Counted from the first letter of the stretch, positions 44,066 through 52,642 are shown. The stretch is DNA of 64,000 nucleotides from JAFGNB01 sp050304135 (GCA_050304135.1 JBNLDC010000005.1:287587-351586), one strand, 5' to 3'. The notes: a model not told the origin generated them from the letters alone. Program-made: numbers and translations.

Positions 44066-44943
44066 TCCCTAAAGAACTTATCCAGAAGGTACGGCGTATT
44101 GAAATCACCACCAAACGGGTGGTCGACTCGGTACTCTCGGGAGGGTACCACAGTGCTTTTAAAGGTAAAGGAATGGAGTTTTCCGAGGTCCGCGATTACG
44201 TTGATGGCGACGACATCAGAGCTATCGACTGGAACGTAACTGCACGAATGGGCTCGCCGTACGTCAAAAAACATATTGAGGAGCGCGAGCTTACCGTTAT
44301 GCTCATGGTGGATGCTTCAGCATCGGGCAGTTTCGGTACAGTCAACAAATTCAAGGGTGAAGTGGCGGTTGAACTCTGCGCCCTGCTCGCATTTTCGGCA
44401 ATCAAGAACAATGACCGCGTCGGGCTGATCATTTTTTCGTCGGGTATTGAACGGTATATTCCTCCACAGAAAGGGCGCAATCACGTGCTCTATGTGATTC
44501 GCGAGCTGCTCTACTTCAAACCGAAGGAAACCGGTACCGATATCGACAAGGCACTCTCCTATCTCAATCTTGTCCAGACGAAAAAAGCGGTGGTGTTTCT
44601 TGTTTCCGACTTCATTTCGCCCCCATTCGATAATGCACTGCGGGTTTCGGCACGGCGTCACGACCTGATCGCCTGCCCTGTCACCGATCCGCGGGAATCG
44701 GTGTTCCCCGATGCGGGTCTGGTTGAGCTGGAAGATGCGGAAACCGGAGAAACGGTACTGGTTGATTCGGGTAGCGCGGCGTTCAGAAATTTCTATGCAC
44801 AAAAAACGGCACAACGCCGTGAAAAAATCACCTCACTCTTCACGGCAAACGGCATCGATGAAATCGCCATCGCGACCGAAACCGAATATGTTGACGCACT
44901 GGTGAAGTTTTTCCGGAAACGGGAACGAATGCTCGGGCGCTAA
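44062..44943 (+). CDS. DUF58 (VWA-like) protein
   Basis: DUF58 proteins are the usual partners of MoxR ATPases. The 293-residue protein has the FKGKGMEFSEVRDYVDGDDI-type N-terminal signature with AIDWNVTARMGSPYVK, then LMVDASASGSFG, a metal-binding MIDAS-like D-x-S-x-S motif, followed by a VWA-like fold with VVFLVSDFISP and DLIACPVTDPRE. The ATG overlaps the stop of the preceding gene. Downstream BatA/BatB-type VWA membrane genes often found in such operons are absent here, so they may be elsewhere or lost. Confidence 0.92.
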   Translation: MIPKELIQKVRRIEITTKRVVDSVLSGGYHSAFKGKGMEFSEVRDYVDGDDIRAIDWNVTARMGSPYVKKHIEERELTVMLMVDASASGSFGTVNKFKGEVAVELCALLAFSAIKNNDRVGLIIFSSGIERYIPPQKGRNHVLYVIRELLYFKPKETGTDIDKALSYLNLVQTKKAVVFLVSDFISPPFDNALRVSARRHDLIACPVTDPRESVFPDAGLVELEDAETGETVLVDSGSAAFRNFYAQKTAQRREKITSLFTANGIDEIAIATETEYVDALVKFFRKRERMLGR

Positions 44944-45039
44944 ATTACGTGCCCGCACCGAATAACGGTCTGAGCAACCACCTCTCTCTCGAGACTACTT
45001 CCGCCACCACAACAGCACGGCTCCCATCCGGGATATCGC

Positions 45040-45795
45040 TTAAAAAGATAACCGCATTCCCACTCCCGCGCTTTTAGTGAAAAGGGAGTACGTGGGAAAT
45101 ACGGAGAGTGAGGCATGGCGTGTTTTTCCCGCGACCATTTTTGTATACTTGGCACTGTTGATTACGGAAACCATCCACATAGCATCGGTTGCAATTGAAC
45201 TGGCAAGACTGATGAGTGAAAGTGTGGCATAAGTGTCATAATCCATTTCCTGAGCACTCAGCGCAACAATCACCCCGACAAGGGCATTAATCCCTTTGAA
45301 CGCCATTCCCGCCCGATAAAAACCCCAGTTTATGTTTTTGTCTGCGGAGATATTCTCGTGACGCGCCAGATCATATGCCATGGAGGCCGCCACTCCGGCT
45401 CTGATAGGCCCTGCGATCTGCAGTCCTTCCGATACGATACTTATAGCAAAACCGGTCCAGTAGAGTTCCTCGTTATTATTTTGACCTGCGCCGAGCTGCA
45501 TCGGAAGAACCGCTCCGTACTTCATTATAAATCCGGCAAGATAGGCCCCCAACCCCCGGCGGGCATTCTTCCGTATGGCACTGATATCGCCTCCTGAACC
45601 CCGACCGATATTCGTGACAATAACATGGGTGGAAGGTGTCCGTGAAATCACAGGGCTCTCCTGCGGTACAACGGTTCCTCCGGTGGTATCCTCATAGGGA
45701 GCCGGAAGCGGCAAATCTTCTTCAACAATATCACTCTGCTGAGCGCTAGCGACTCCTATCAGGAACATCGTGAACCATATAAACTGTTTACCCAA
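45040..45795 (-). CDS. Hypothetical secreted/outer membrane protein
   Basis: The 251-residue product starts at TTG 45795, preceded by AACAAGGAG, with a signal peptide (FIWFTMFLIGVASAQ). A Pro/Thr-rich stretch with PLPAPYEDTTGGT is followed by several hydrophobic, Gly/Ala-rich segments (~85-225) and ends GVGMRLSF, a C-terminal Phe as in outer-membrane barrels. No family is recognised. It is a single gene convergent with the DUF58 operon end (about 96 bases apart). Confidence 0.6.
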   Translation of the reverse strand: MGKQFIWFTMFLIGVASAQQSDIVEEDLPLPAPYEDTTGGTVVPQESPVISRTPSTHVIVTNIGRGSGGDISAIRKNARRGLGAYLAGFIMKYGAVLPMQLGAGQNNNEELYWTGFAISIVSEGLQIAGPIRAGVAASMAYDLARHENISADKNINWGFYRAGMAFKGINALVGVIVALSAQEMDYDTYATLSLISLASSIATDAMWMVSVINSAKYTKMVAGKTRHASLSVFPTYSLFTKSAGVGMRLSF

Positions 45796-46188
45796 AACAA
45801 CTCCTTGTTAATAGATGAAAAGCGGTATATCTGCTCGGGGTGAGCACGCAGGTGAAGCTGAACAGGCAAGGATATACGATGCCTGCCCCCCTACTCTACC
45901 TGAACATACTAAACATTCTCTATAAAAGTAAACATTCCCGAATAGGCATCCGGGAAATTTTTTCCGGACCAGGTGATCCAATTATTAACTCCGTACATTC
46001 CTCATTAAACAATAAGCTCCCATTTGCTCCGTACTGGTTCTATACCAGAGCACCCTGAAGACATCTTTTCAGTTCAGGATACTACAGTCTGAAAAAAACT
46101 TTATCACTCTAAACAACGATAACCGTTTGGAAAAATTACAGTTATCTAACATTGTCGGGTTTGATAGCCACCGGATTAAAAAAAACTA
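45796..46188. other. AT-rich intergenic region
   Basis: No gene is supported between the divergent 251-residue protein gene and the promoter of the small acidic protein. I see short open frames without ribosome binding sites and no recognised RNA. Confidence 0.4.
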
Positions 46189-46217
46189 TTGACTCCATTC
46201 CCAGAATTCATTATTAT
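46189..46217 (+). promoter_or_regulatory. Predicted promoter of the small acidic protein
   Basis: TTGACT (46189-46194) and TATTAT (46212-46217) are separated by 17 bases. This is among the best matches to the housekeeping promoter consensus in the window. Confidence 0.7.
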
Positions 46218-46272
46218 TTGATCTGCAAATTTACTACTTGACTATAATTTTTTTTGAAGGAGGTGATGCACC

Positions 46273-46458
46273 ATGATCCTGGATGAACAGTTTGATGCGG
46301 ATGAGATTCTTCGCGATGTCGACGAGCGATATCATGATGATGACAACAAAGATGAAGAAGATATGCGTGAACTTAATTTCGGTACGATTCACGATGAAAA
46401 TGCAAACTTCAGTGACATGGCTAGTGACCTCGATACCGCAGATGATCTGTGGGAATAA
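46273..46458 (+). CDS. Small highly acidic protein (61 residues)
   Basis: The product is one of the most acidic imaginable: about a third of residues are Asp or Glu (for example DADEILRDVDERYHDDD and NKDEEDMREL), with no Lys cluster, signal peptide or membrane helix. The ribosome binding site GAAGGAGGTGAT is complementary to almost the whole 16S rRNA 3' end, spaced six bases from the ATG. A consensus promoter lies 55 bases upstream and a perfect terminator 45 bases downstream, so it is a compact single-gene unit built for high expression. Function unknown; acidic proteins of this kind can mimic nucleic acid, but that is only a suggestion. Confidence 0.75.
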   Translation: MILDEQFDADEILRDVDERYHDDDNKDEEDMRELNFGTIHDENANFSDMASDLDTADDLWE

Positions 46459-46500
46459 CGGCTGCCACGTCAGCACAATCCGCTGATTTTTGAAAACAAC

Positions 46501-46526
46501 AGGGCGAACAACCGTTCGCCTTTTTT
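46501..46526 (+). terminator. Rho-independent terminator of the small acidic gene
   Basis: GGCGAAC (46503-46509) pairs perfectly with GTTCGCC (46514-46520) around AACC and is followed by TTTTTTATTTT. Confidence 0.93.
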
Positions 46527-46659
46527 ATTTTATCAGAAAAGATTTTTGAGAGTCGCGAAATGAGCGGCTTGGATCGTCTTTCGGATACCCTTTGACCGGC
46601 TCTGTGGATCGTTCCGAATTCATACCATTCCGGTTTCACTTATTTCTGCAGCTGCCATC

Positions 46660-47424
46660 ATGAAAAAAGTCTGCTTTATCTCCGACGCCCATTTCGGAAT
46701 TGATCTTCCCGGCCAGAATGATCGGGAGGTACTCTTTTTCCGTCTTCTTGAGCAGGAAGCCGAAAGTCTTTCCGATTTATATATTGCAGGAGACCTCTTC
46801 GACTTCTGGATTGAATACCGCTGTGCGATACGTCCGGATTACTTTGCAGTACTTCATCATCTTAAAAATCTCTCCGATCGCGGTGTTGTCATCCACTATC
46901 TCGCGGGAAATCACGATTTCGCATTGGGGCCGTTTCTTGAGAACACAATGGGTTTCCGGGTGTATCCGGAGTCGCTTTCACGAATAATTCAGGGAAAACG
47001 GGTTTATCTGTACCATGGTGACGGACTGATTAAAAAAGATACCGGGTATCGGGTTCTTAAAAAGCTTCTGAGAAATCCCCTGAATCAGCGAATTTACAAA
47101 CTGCTCCATCCGAATATCGGTGTACCGCTCGGTAGCTTCGTCTCGGGATCAAGCCGAAAGTATCTCAACCGCCCGCTCGCCGACCACTTTCGGGATGAAT
47201 ACCGGAACTGTGCACGAGAACAGCTGCGCGACGGCCACGAAATGGTGCTTTTCGGACACATTCACCTTCCCGAGTTTATACGTTATCCTGAGGGAATTTA
47301 CTGTAATCTGGGAGCATGGCTGAAGCATTACACCTACGCAACCATGGAAGACGGGGTGCTCTCACTCCTGCGCTTTCACGACGACGGTGCGGCGGAACCG
47401 ATCCCGCTCAACTCCCTGAAATGA
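46660..47424 (+). CDS. UDP-2,3-diacylglucosamine pyrophosphatase (LpxH-like)
   Basis: This metallophosphoesterase would produce lipid X in lipid A synthesis. The 254-residue protein has the ordered metal-binding motifs FISDAHFGI (D-x-H), AGDLFDFW (GD), AGNHDF (GNHD), YHGDGLI and FGHIHLPEF (GHxH). The DLFDFWIEY motif and size fit the LpxH/LpxH2 group rather than broad-range phosphoesterases, but the distinction is by resemblance. The last 49 bases overlap the 3' end of the convergent HIT gene. Confidence 0.82.
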   Translation: MKKVCFISDAHFGIDLPGQNDREVLFFRLLEQEAESLSDLYIAGDLFDFWIEYRCAIRPDYFAVLHHLKNLSDRGVVIHYLAGNHDFALGPFLENTMGFRVYPESLSRIIQGKRVYLYHGDGLIKKDTGYRVLKKLLRNPLNQRIYKLLHPNIGVPLGSFVSGSSRKYLNRPLADHFRDEYRNCAREQLRDGHEMVLFGHIHLPEFIRYPEGIYCNLGAWLKHYTYATMEDGVLSLLRFHDDGAAEPIPLNSLK

Positions 47425-47894
47425 GGAAGCAGCTGGTCGTAGGTCTCTTCGATTCCCTGTGAAATCACTTTCGTCTGTCCAACCACCGGAAGAAAATTGG
47501 TATCACCGTTCCAACGGGGAACAATGTGCATGTGAACATGCTGATCAATTCCCGCGCCGGCAGTCCGGCCCAGGTTCATCCCGACATTGAAACCATCGGG
47601 GTGAAATGCGGTGGAAAGTACCTTTTTACAGAGACAGACCCCCTCCCAGAGCTCGGCGGCGATCTCTGAGGATAGTGTAAGTATATCGGAGGTGTGCAGG
47701 TAGGGAACCACCATCAGGTGACCGTTATTGTACGGATAGAGATTCATGATGATAAAAACATGTGCACCGCGTAACAGTATGAGGTTTTCACGATCAGTAG
47801 TCGCTGAGGGTTTGGTACAGAAAATGCATCCCTCGTCCTTTTTATCGATCGTACTGATGTAGCGCATTCTCCAGGGTGCCCAGAGTGTATCCAT
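47376..47894 (-). CDS. HIT family nucleotide hydrolase
   Basis: The 172-residue protein (ATG at 47894, with AAAGGACC upstream) starts with DTLWAPWRMRYI, the conserved beginning of AP4A phosphorylase-like HIT proteins. CIFC (~25) is a metal site, NLYPYNNGHLMVVPY follows, and the catalytic histidine triad is HVHMHIVPRW (~132). These enzymes act on dinucleoside polyphosphates or adenylylated adducts. Its coding 3' end overlaps lpxH-like by 49 bases, an uncommonly long convergent overlap. Confidence 0.9.
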   Translation of the reverse strand: MDTLWAPWRMRYISTIDKKDEGCIFCTKPSATTDRENLILLRGAHVFIIMNLYPYNNGHLMVVPYLHTSDILTLSSEIAAELWEGVCLCKKVLSTAFHPDGFNVGMNLGRTAGAGIDQHVHMHIVPRWNGDTNFLPVVGQTKVISQGIEETYDQLLPHFRELSGIGSAAPSS

Positions 47895-47921
47895 TACCGG
47901 TCCTTTCGCGGTGCCATCCAC

Positions 47922-47968
47922 GAACCTGCACCAGACGATTTTCTTGATTAATCGCCCGATGCAGGTTC
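47922..47968. repeat. Long imperfect inverted repeat between divergent genes
   Basis: GAACCTGCA (47922-47930) pairs with TGCAGGTTC (47960-47968). Inside, after symmetrical five-base internal loops, CGATT (47936-47940) pairs with AATCG (47950-47954). It lies upstream of both the HIT gene and the kinase-like gene, so it may be a regulator-binding site or mRNA structure. Confidence 0.5.
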
Positions 47969-48049
47969 TATTATCAAACGCATTCCGGTGAAAAATACTA
48001 TTTTCCCTCTCTCTGACCGGTTATTTCCTTAGAAAGAACTTTCATCCAT

Positions 48050-50659
48050 ATGGCAGCACATTATTCAGTTACCGTCTGTAATGATCTTGAAGCAACGTTT
48101 TCCACCTGTGGACTGCACCGCCCCATGAACATTGGCCATTACGACGAAGGCCGTGAACTCACCTACACAATGACCACTATCGAAGCTCCATCGGTAACGG
48201 CGAGCGTTACCTGCAAAATTCTCAAGTTTGTCGGGGGTGGGTTCGCCGGTCAGGTTTATAAGGTGGAGGTCATCGAGGTTCAGTCTGAAGGCGCCATAAG
48301 TATCACCAAAGGCGCCATACTGGCAATGAAGATTCTTATTCCGCCATCGGGATTTTCGCTGCTGTTCCGCAATCTGCTCTACGGCATCGGTTTTCAGGGG
48401 CCATTCCAGCTCCAGACCAACCCGGTTGCCTCCCGGTGCGGTGCACTCTGGCAGAAACTTATCAGGCGTGCCGCGGAGGAAAAGTTCGGCGACCGGGCGT
48501 CGGTCAACGAAATCCACGCGACCTTCGTGGACGAGACACTCGGAAGCTGCGGCGAACTGAGTGACTGGGTCGAGGGAAGGACCTGGCAGCTTGAGGTTGA
48601 CCCCCACATGGAGCTGCTCTCGCGCTGGGACCACGGAAAAAAAGTTGACACTACGCAGCTGGGTTCACCTGAATACCGGGCCAAAAAGAAATTCATGCAG
48701 GAGTTCGTTGCCCTGCTGCACGAGATGGGTGCCCATGAATTCGCCCGTCAGTATGAGTGGTCCACCTGGAAGAGTCAACCCAACTGTCTCAAGAAGCTCT
48801 CGAGCGAATCGACTCCCGACAAGGGATTGATCGCCGTTGACTTCAGAGCCGGGCTCGCGCTGCTCCCCTTTCTCCCCATGAGCCCCGGTGACGTCAAACT
48901 GATTTTTCAGGGATTGCTGCGCGGCAGTCTGGTGCAGTTCGACCGCGGGAATACCCGGACACTCAGAAACTTCGTGGAACAACGCCGCGAAACCTTCGCC
49001 GACCTGCTACCGCTTCTGGATGAACTTGAGGAGAGCGAACGGATCTACCGCGACTCGGTACCCGATATCACCCACAACCATGTCCGGCTGCTCTTCAGCG
49101 GGAGACTCTGGTCAACCATGCTTAAAAGCTCCGTGCAAGGGATGCGGGTCCGGAATATCATTGATAGGTCTTTTGAACAAACACTCGGGAGAGTTCCCCC
49201 GGTCGCCTTTCTCTTCTGGTGTATCGGTCTTATACCATTTCTCGGCACCCCCCTGCGTAAAGCGATCGGGCACGGTGCGTGGCGACGTCACTATCTCAGC
49301 ATGCTCACCAATCCCGCGTATCTCATCCGTGCGCTCAGGGGAAAAATGTCGGAGACCGCCATTTCCTGGCATCGCGACGGCCGGGTAACCGAGGCGACCG
49401 CAGGCCGGGTTGCCGCATCGATTCCGGTGTTTTTTGCACACCTTCCGTTTTCACTGCTGCCTCCGGGGCTGCACAAGTTTTTCACCAGCTGGAGCTATTT
49501 CACCGAACGGTTGCAGTTTATCGTCGTCCGCCCCTTCAGGCTCTATTTCAACGCCTCGCTACGCGAAGAGTGGCTGCGGGAAATGGTTGACGAAGGATTA
49601 CGGAAGCGGATTCTGACCCGTGATGACGCGGACGTCATCATCAACCAGCTACAGGAACCCTTCATTCAGAAATACCTCAAGAGCCTGGCGGTCCATGTCA
49701 TGACCCTGCCGATCACGCAGGTGGTTTCCGTCGCGATCGCCGCTATTTATGTGCTCACGCATCCCCAGCTCTCCTGGCAGGAAGCTTCGGCAACCGCACT
49801 GGTGATCATCGGCTCGTTTCAGGTAACTCCGATCTCGCCCGGATCACTTACCCGGGGAATCTACGTATTGTGGCTTGTCATTCGTGAACGGAATTTCAAA
49901 GACTACAACATTGCGGTGATCCTGGGATTTTTCAAATACGTGGGATACCTCGCGTTCCCGATACAGATGACCTACCGGTATCCCACCATCGCGCGGTTCA
50001 TGGCGGCGCACTGGGCCACCGAGGCTGTCCATGCCGTACCGGTGTTCGGTGAAGGAGGCGCGCTTCTGGAGCATCGGATCTTCGGTCTTTTCTACAACTG
50101 GCCGCTCACGCTGCGGCGTCGCATGGGACTGCGGGCAGAACTCCGCCAAAAACGGAAACCCCGCTGGCTGCACCTTATCCCGGTTGCCGCAGTTGCCGCC
50201 GGGGCGCTTTACGGTATCGATCATTTCTATCTGCAGTACCACGAAACGATTCTCGGTTTCAAAGGGGTTATTTCGCTCACCCTCTCGGGAATCAAGGAAT
50301 CAATCAGTATACTGACAAGCCTCAAGCTTCCCTCGCCGCAGCAGCTATCAACACTCGTACAGTATCTGCCGTTCGCCGCAGCCACCCTGATCGGCGCTGT
50401 TGCCGGCGGAATTGTTTCAGCAGGATGCGGGGGAGCGACGCTCAACCGTCGAGTTATTACCGCGGCACTGACCGGCGTGGCAGCGGGGTTTCTGTACACG
50501 GCGCTCAATGCCGTTGTAGCGGCAAATGCCGGAAATCCGGTTACGGTCCTTCACCTGCTCAGCAGCGGGATATGGAAAATCTTCGGGTATACGATCGCGA
50601 CAACTCTTGGCGGGGTACTGACGGAATTGGGACTTCCTGAACCGAAACAACACAAATAA
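48050..50659 (+). CDS. Kinase-like domain fused to large multi-pass membrane region
   Basis: The 869-residue protein has an N-terminal part (~55-300) with kinase-like marks: a glycine-rich loop GGGFAGQVYKV (62-72), AMKIL with a candidate Lys94, the region WKSQPN (~240-246, like a catalytic-loop Asn) and AVDFRAG (D264, DFG-like). The HRD-type Asp is not evident, so activity is uncertain. After ~380 follow eight or nine hydrophobic segments, including VPPVAFLFWCIGLIPFLG (~390), VMTLPITQVVSVAIAAIYVL (~555), ATALVIIGSFQ (~590), ILGFFKYVGYLAFPI (~635), LIPVAAVAAGALYG (~720), FAAATLIGAVAGGIVSAG (~785) and FLYTALNAVVA (~820). I know no characterised family with this design. It is monocistronic and ends at a dispersed palindrome. 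Confidence 0.8.
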   Translation: MAAHYSVTVCNDLEATFSTCGLHRPMNIGHYDEGRELTYTMTTIEAPSVTASVTCKILKFVGGGFAGQVYKVEVIEVQSEGAISITKGAILAMKILIPPSGFSLLFRNLLYGIGFQGPFQLQTNPVASRCGALWQKLIRRAAEEKFGDRASVNEIHATFVDETLGSCGELSDWVEGRTWQLEVDPHMELLSRWDHGKKVDTTQLGSPEYRAKKKFMQEFVALLHEMGAHEFARQYEWSTWKSQPNCLKKLSSESTPDKGLIAVDFRAGLALLPFLPMSPGDVKLIFQGLLRGSLVQFDRGNTRTLRNFVEQRRETFADLLPLLDELEESERIYRDSVPDITHNHVRLLFSGRLWSTMLKSSVQGMRVRNIIDRSFEQTLGRVPPVAFLFWCIGLIPFLGTPLRKAIGHGAWRRHYLSMLTNPAYLIRALRGKMSETAISWHRDGRVTEATAGRVAASIPVFFAHLPFSLLPPGLHKFFTSWSYFTERLQFIVVRPFRLYFNASLREEWLREMVDEGLRKRILTRDDADVIINQLQEPFIQKYLKSLAVHVMTLPITQVVSVAIAAIYVLTHPQLSWQEASATALVIIGSFQVTPISPGSLTRGIYVLWLVIRERNFKDYNIAVILGFFKYVGYLAFPIQMTYRYPTIARFMAAHWATEAVHAVPVFGEGGALLEHRIFGLFYNWPLTLRRRMGLRAELRQKRKPRWLHLIPVAAVAAGALYGIDHFYLQYHETILGFKGVISLTLSGIKESISILTSLKLPSPQQLSTLVQYLPFAAATLIGAVAGGIVSAGCGGATLNRRVITAALTGVAAGFLYTALNAVVAANAGNPVTVLHLLSSGIWKIFGYTIATTLGGVLTELGLPEPKQHK

Positions 50660-50671
50660 AACGGGCGGAAT

Positions 50672-50702
50672 TGCAGGGGCGGGTTTGAAACCCGCCCGTA
50701 CA
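50672..50702. repeat. 31-bp dispersed palindromic repeat, copy 4
   Basis: This copy differs from the 15930 and 18100 copies by a few bases (TGCAGG and CCCGTACA at the ends) but retains both arms. It starts 13 bases after the kinase-like gene's stop, with an extra AACCCGCCCCC half-arm following. Confidence 0.82.
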
Positions 50703-50740
50703 AACCCGCCCCCAATCGAATCAATAGTATCCGACCGGAT

Positions 50741-51688
50741 TCAGAACGACAGAGAAATCCCGCTGTTGAGCAGGAGACCCAGTCCACCGACATCGACATA
50801 TTCATCCATTGCACCGAACGGTATCAGGAATTTTCCATCAACATAGACACCGAGGGGAATAACCGGAATTTTCACCATGACTCCCAGATCGATATGCATT
50901 CCGAAATGCGGGGTCATAAGGCGCGTGTAAATCTGCTCCACCACAGCCTTGATTATATCTTCCTGACTGAAGAGAGAGAGCTGATCCAGTGACCCGACAT
51001 CTCCAAGCGACGTACCAAGATCGGCAAGAGCATCCTCGACCAGATTCTTACTGAGCACCGGTGTGGCGAAATTGAGGCTTACCCCGCCACCGGCATAGAT
51101 TTTAAGAATTTTGACAACAGGAGGCAACTGCGCGAGAAACTTCCGGATCGTGAGGTCGAACTGCAACTTCATATACGGAGTTTTCCGTAAGCCCATCAGT
51201 CCGGAACCGTACTCTTCGAGTGTCAACGGAACGGTTTCGTATACCGGTTCGAAGATACTGTCGGGTTGGAGTGCAGTGGTGTAGTTGATTCCATCACGTA
51301 CCTGCAGCCCCGTTGGATAGGTAATGCTCCCGTCGTACTCCCATAATCCGAAATTGGTCGAAAGCTCGATCGCATCCAGAACGGGAATCACATCAACGTA
51401 CACTTTGAGTCCCCCGTTGATCCGGGTGTTACGCCAGTCGGTCCGGGTAAGGTAGATCGGCAGATCTCTTCCGGTAATCCCGGAAACCAGTTCAGTCGGC
51501 AGCGTGCCGCCGATTCCGGCTGTATCGATATCAAGGTCTTCAAACGCTACCCACTCCTTCTCCACATCTTCCATATGCAGCGAAAAATCATTTCCCCAGT
51601 GAATTCCGATACCGACGGTAGCGAACGATGAAGAGATCAGCGCTCCAATGAGCAGGGCAACGCGTAAACCACAATGCTGTTGAACCAT
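50741..51688 (-). CDS. Hypothetical outer membrane protein
   Basis: I use the ATG at 51688, which is preceded by ACGGGGGTTCTC and opens into a signal peptide (LRVALLIGALISSSFA); the frame is open 15 codons further. The 315-residue mature part alternates beta-strand-like stretches (GGLKVYVDVIPVLDAIELST; MKLQFDLTIRKFL; IYAGGGVSLNFATPV; DLGVMVKIPVIPLGVYVDGKF) and ends GISLSF with a terminal Phe, as in barrel proteins recognised by the Bam complex. No named family is recognised. It lies head-to-head with the LolA-like gene and tail-to-tail with the kinase-like gene. Confidence 0.65.
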   Translation of the reverse strand: MVQQHCGLRVALLIGALISSSFATVGIGIHWGNDFSLHMEDVEKEWVAFEDLDIDTAGIGGTLPTELVSGITGRDLPIYLTRTDWRNTRINGGLKVYVDVIPVLDAIELSTNFGLWEYDGSITYPTGLQVRDGINYTTALQPDSIFEPVYETVPLTLEEYGSGLMGLRKTPYMKLQFDLTIRKFLAQLPPVVKILKIYAGGGVSLNFATPVLSKNLVEDALADLGTSLGDVGSLDQLSLFSQEDIIKAVVEQIYTRLMTPHFGMHIDLGVMVKIPVIPLGVYVDGKFLIPFGAMDEYVDVGGLGLLLNSGISLSF

Positions 51689-51832
51689 GAGAACCCCCGT
51701 AAAAAGGTTGATAACTTGTAAACCATGTCGCATTTTAACCTCATGGATAACCGTATCCGGTTATTCATGAGCGGTATCAGCAATATACTTCCGCCAGACC
51801 ATCTATTTCAATGCGGACACCATTCGCCTTCT

Positions 51833-52642
51833 ATGGCAAGATATAGTATGATTTCGGCAGCATATTGGTCAACCAGACTCCTCTGTATACTCCTGTCTGC
51901 GGGTGTCTTCACCGCTGCATGCAGTGAAGACCCGTTTTCGGTTCTTTCCGGTTTCCAGCAGCAGCTCTCCGCAGTAACAACGCTCCATGCCACCGTCAAG
52001 CGCCGGCAGATCTACCGGGAGGTGCGTCGTGACGGACGGGGCGAGCTATTCCACGACCGCTCGGTCGGCACCCGTTACGAATGGAAAAGCCCCGGACACT
52101 ATCTTTTTTTCTCTTCGGACAGCATTGTTTACGGTATCGATCTGAACAAACGGTGCGGCTGGAAATCCGCCCCGCCGGAAATCAGTCTCCGGCGACAGAT
52201 CGATCCGCTCGGGCGACTGCTGCAGCTGCAATCCGTTGCACCTGAGGAGTTCTCCTACCGCGGCAACAATGACTCCCTGCTGTTCTTTACACTCGCCACC
52301 GAGCGCAGAACCTTCTGCACCATCGGTATTGAACCCGGCCTCCGGCGTTGCAGGATCATCGAACGATTCGCCGAAAAACGCATTCTTCTTGAAAAAACCG
52401 TCTTTTCCTACGGGAACAGCCGCGAACAATCAGCCGTTCCCGAGGCTATCATTATATCAGGAATGTATGGATCCGACCTGTCGGTCGATACCATCACCAT
52501 AAGCAGGCGACGGTTGAATAAGCCCGTTAAAAAAGAGGTATTCTCTGTTCCGGGAGGAATACACTGGAAAGAGAGTGCTTCAGCGGATTGCCTACCCCAG
52601 CAGGAGCTCCACACGGCTCCCGGCGGAGAGTCCGAACCGTGA
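51833..52642 (+). CDS. LolA-like outer-membrane lipoprotein carrier domain protein
   Basis: The start is uncertain: ATGs at 51833 and 51848 both lead into a signal peptide ending VFTAAC, a lipobox-like site; the frame is open to 51725. About 269 residues result. The mature part has FSVLSGFQQQLSAVTTLHATVKRR, RGELFHDRS, YEWKSPGHYLFF and a C-terminal VKKEVFSVPGGIHW, in the order seen in LolA/LolB-type beta-sheet carriers. It probably carries lipoproteins or lipids across the periplasm, but as a likely lipoprotein it differs from soluble LolA. Its 3' end overlaps the convergent SAM hydrolase gene by 51 bases. Confidence 0.65.
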   Translation: MARYSMISAAYWSTRLLCILLSAGVFTAACSEDPFSVLSGFQQQLSAVTTLHATVKRRQIYREVRRDGRGELFHDRSVGTRYEWKSPGHYLFFSSDSIVYGIDLNKRCGWKSAPPEISLRRQIDPLGRLLQLQSVAPEEFSYRGNNDSLLFFTLATERRTFCTIGIEPGLRRCRIIERFAEKRILLEKTVFSYGNSREQSAVPEAIIISGMYGSDLSVDTITISRRRLNKPVKKEVFSVPGGIHWKESASADCLPQQELHTAPGGESEP

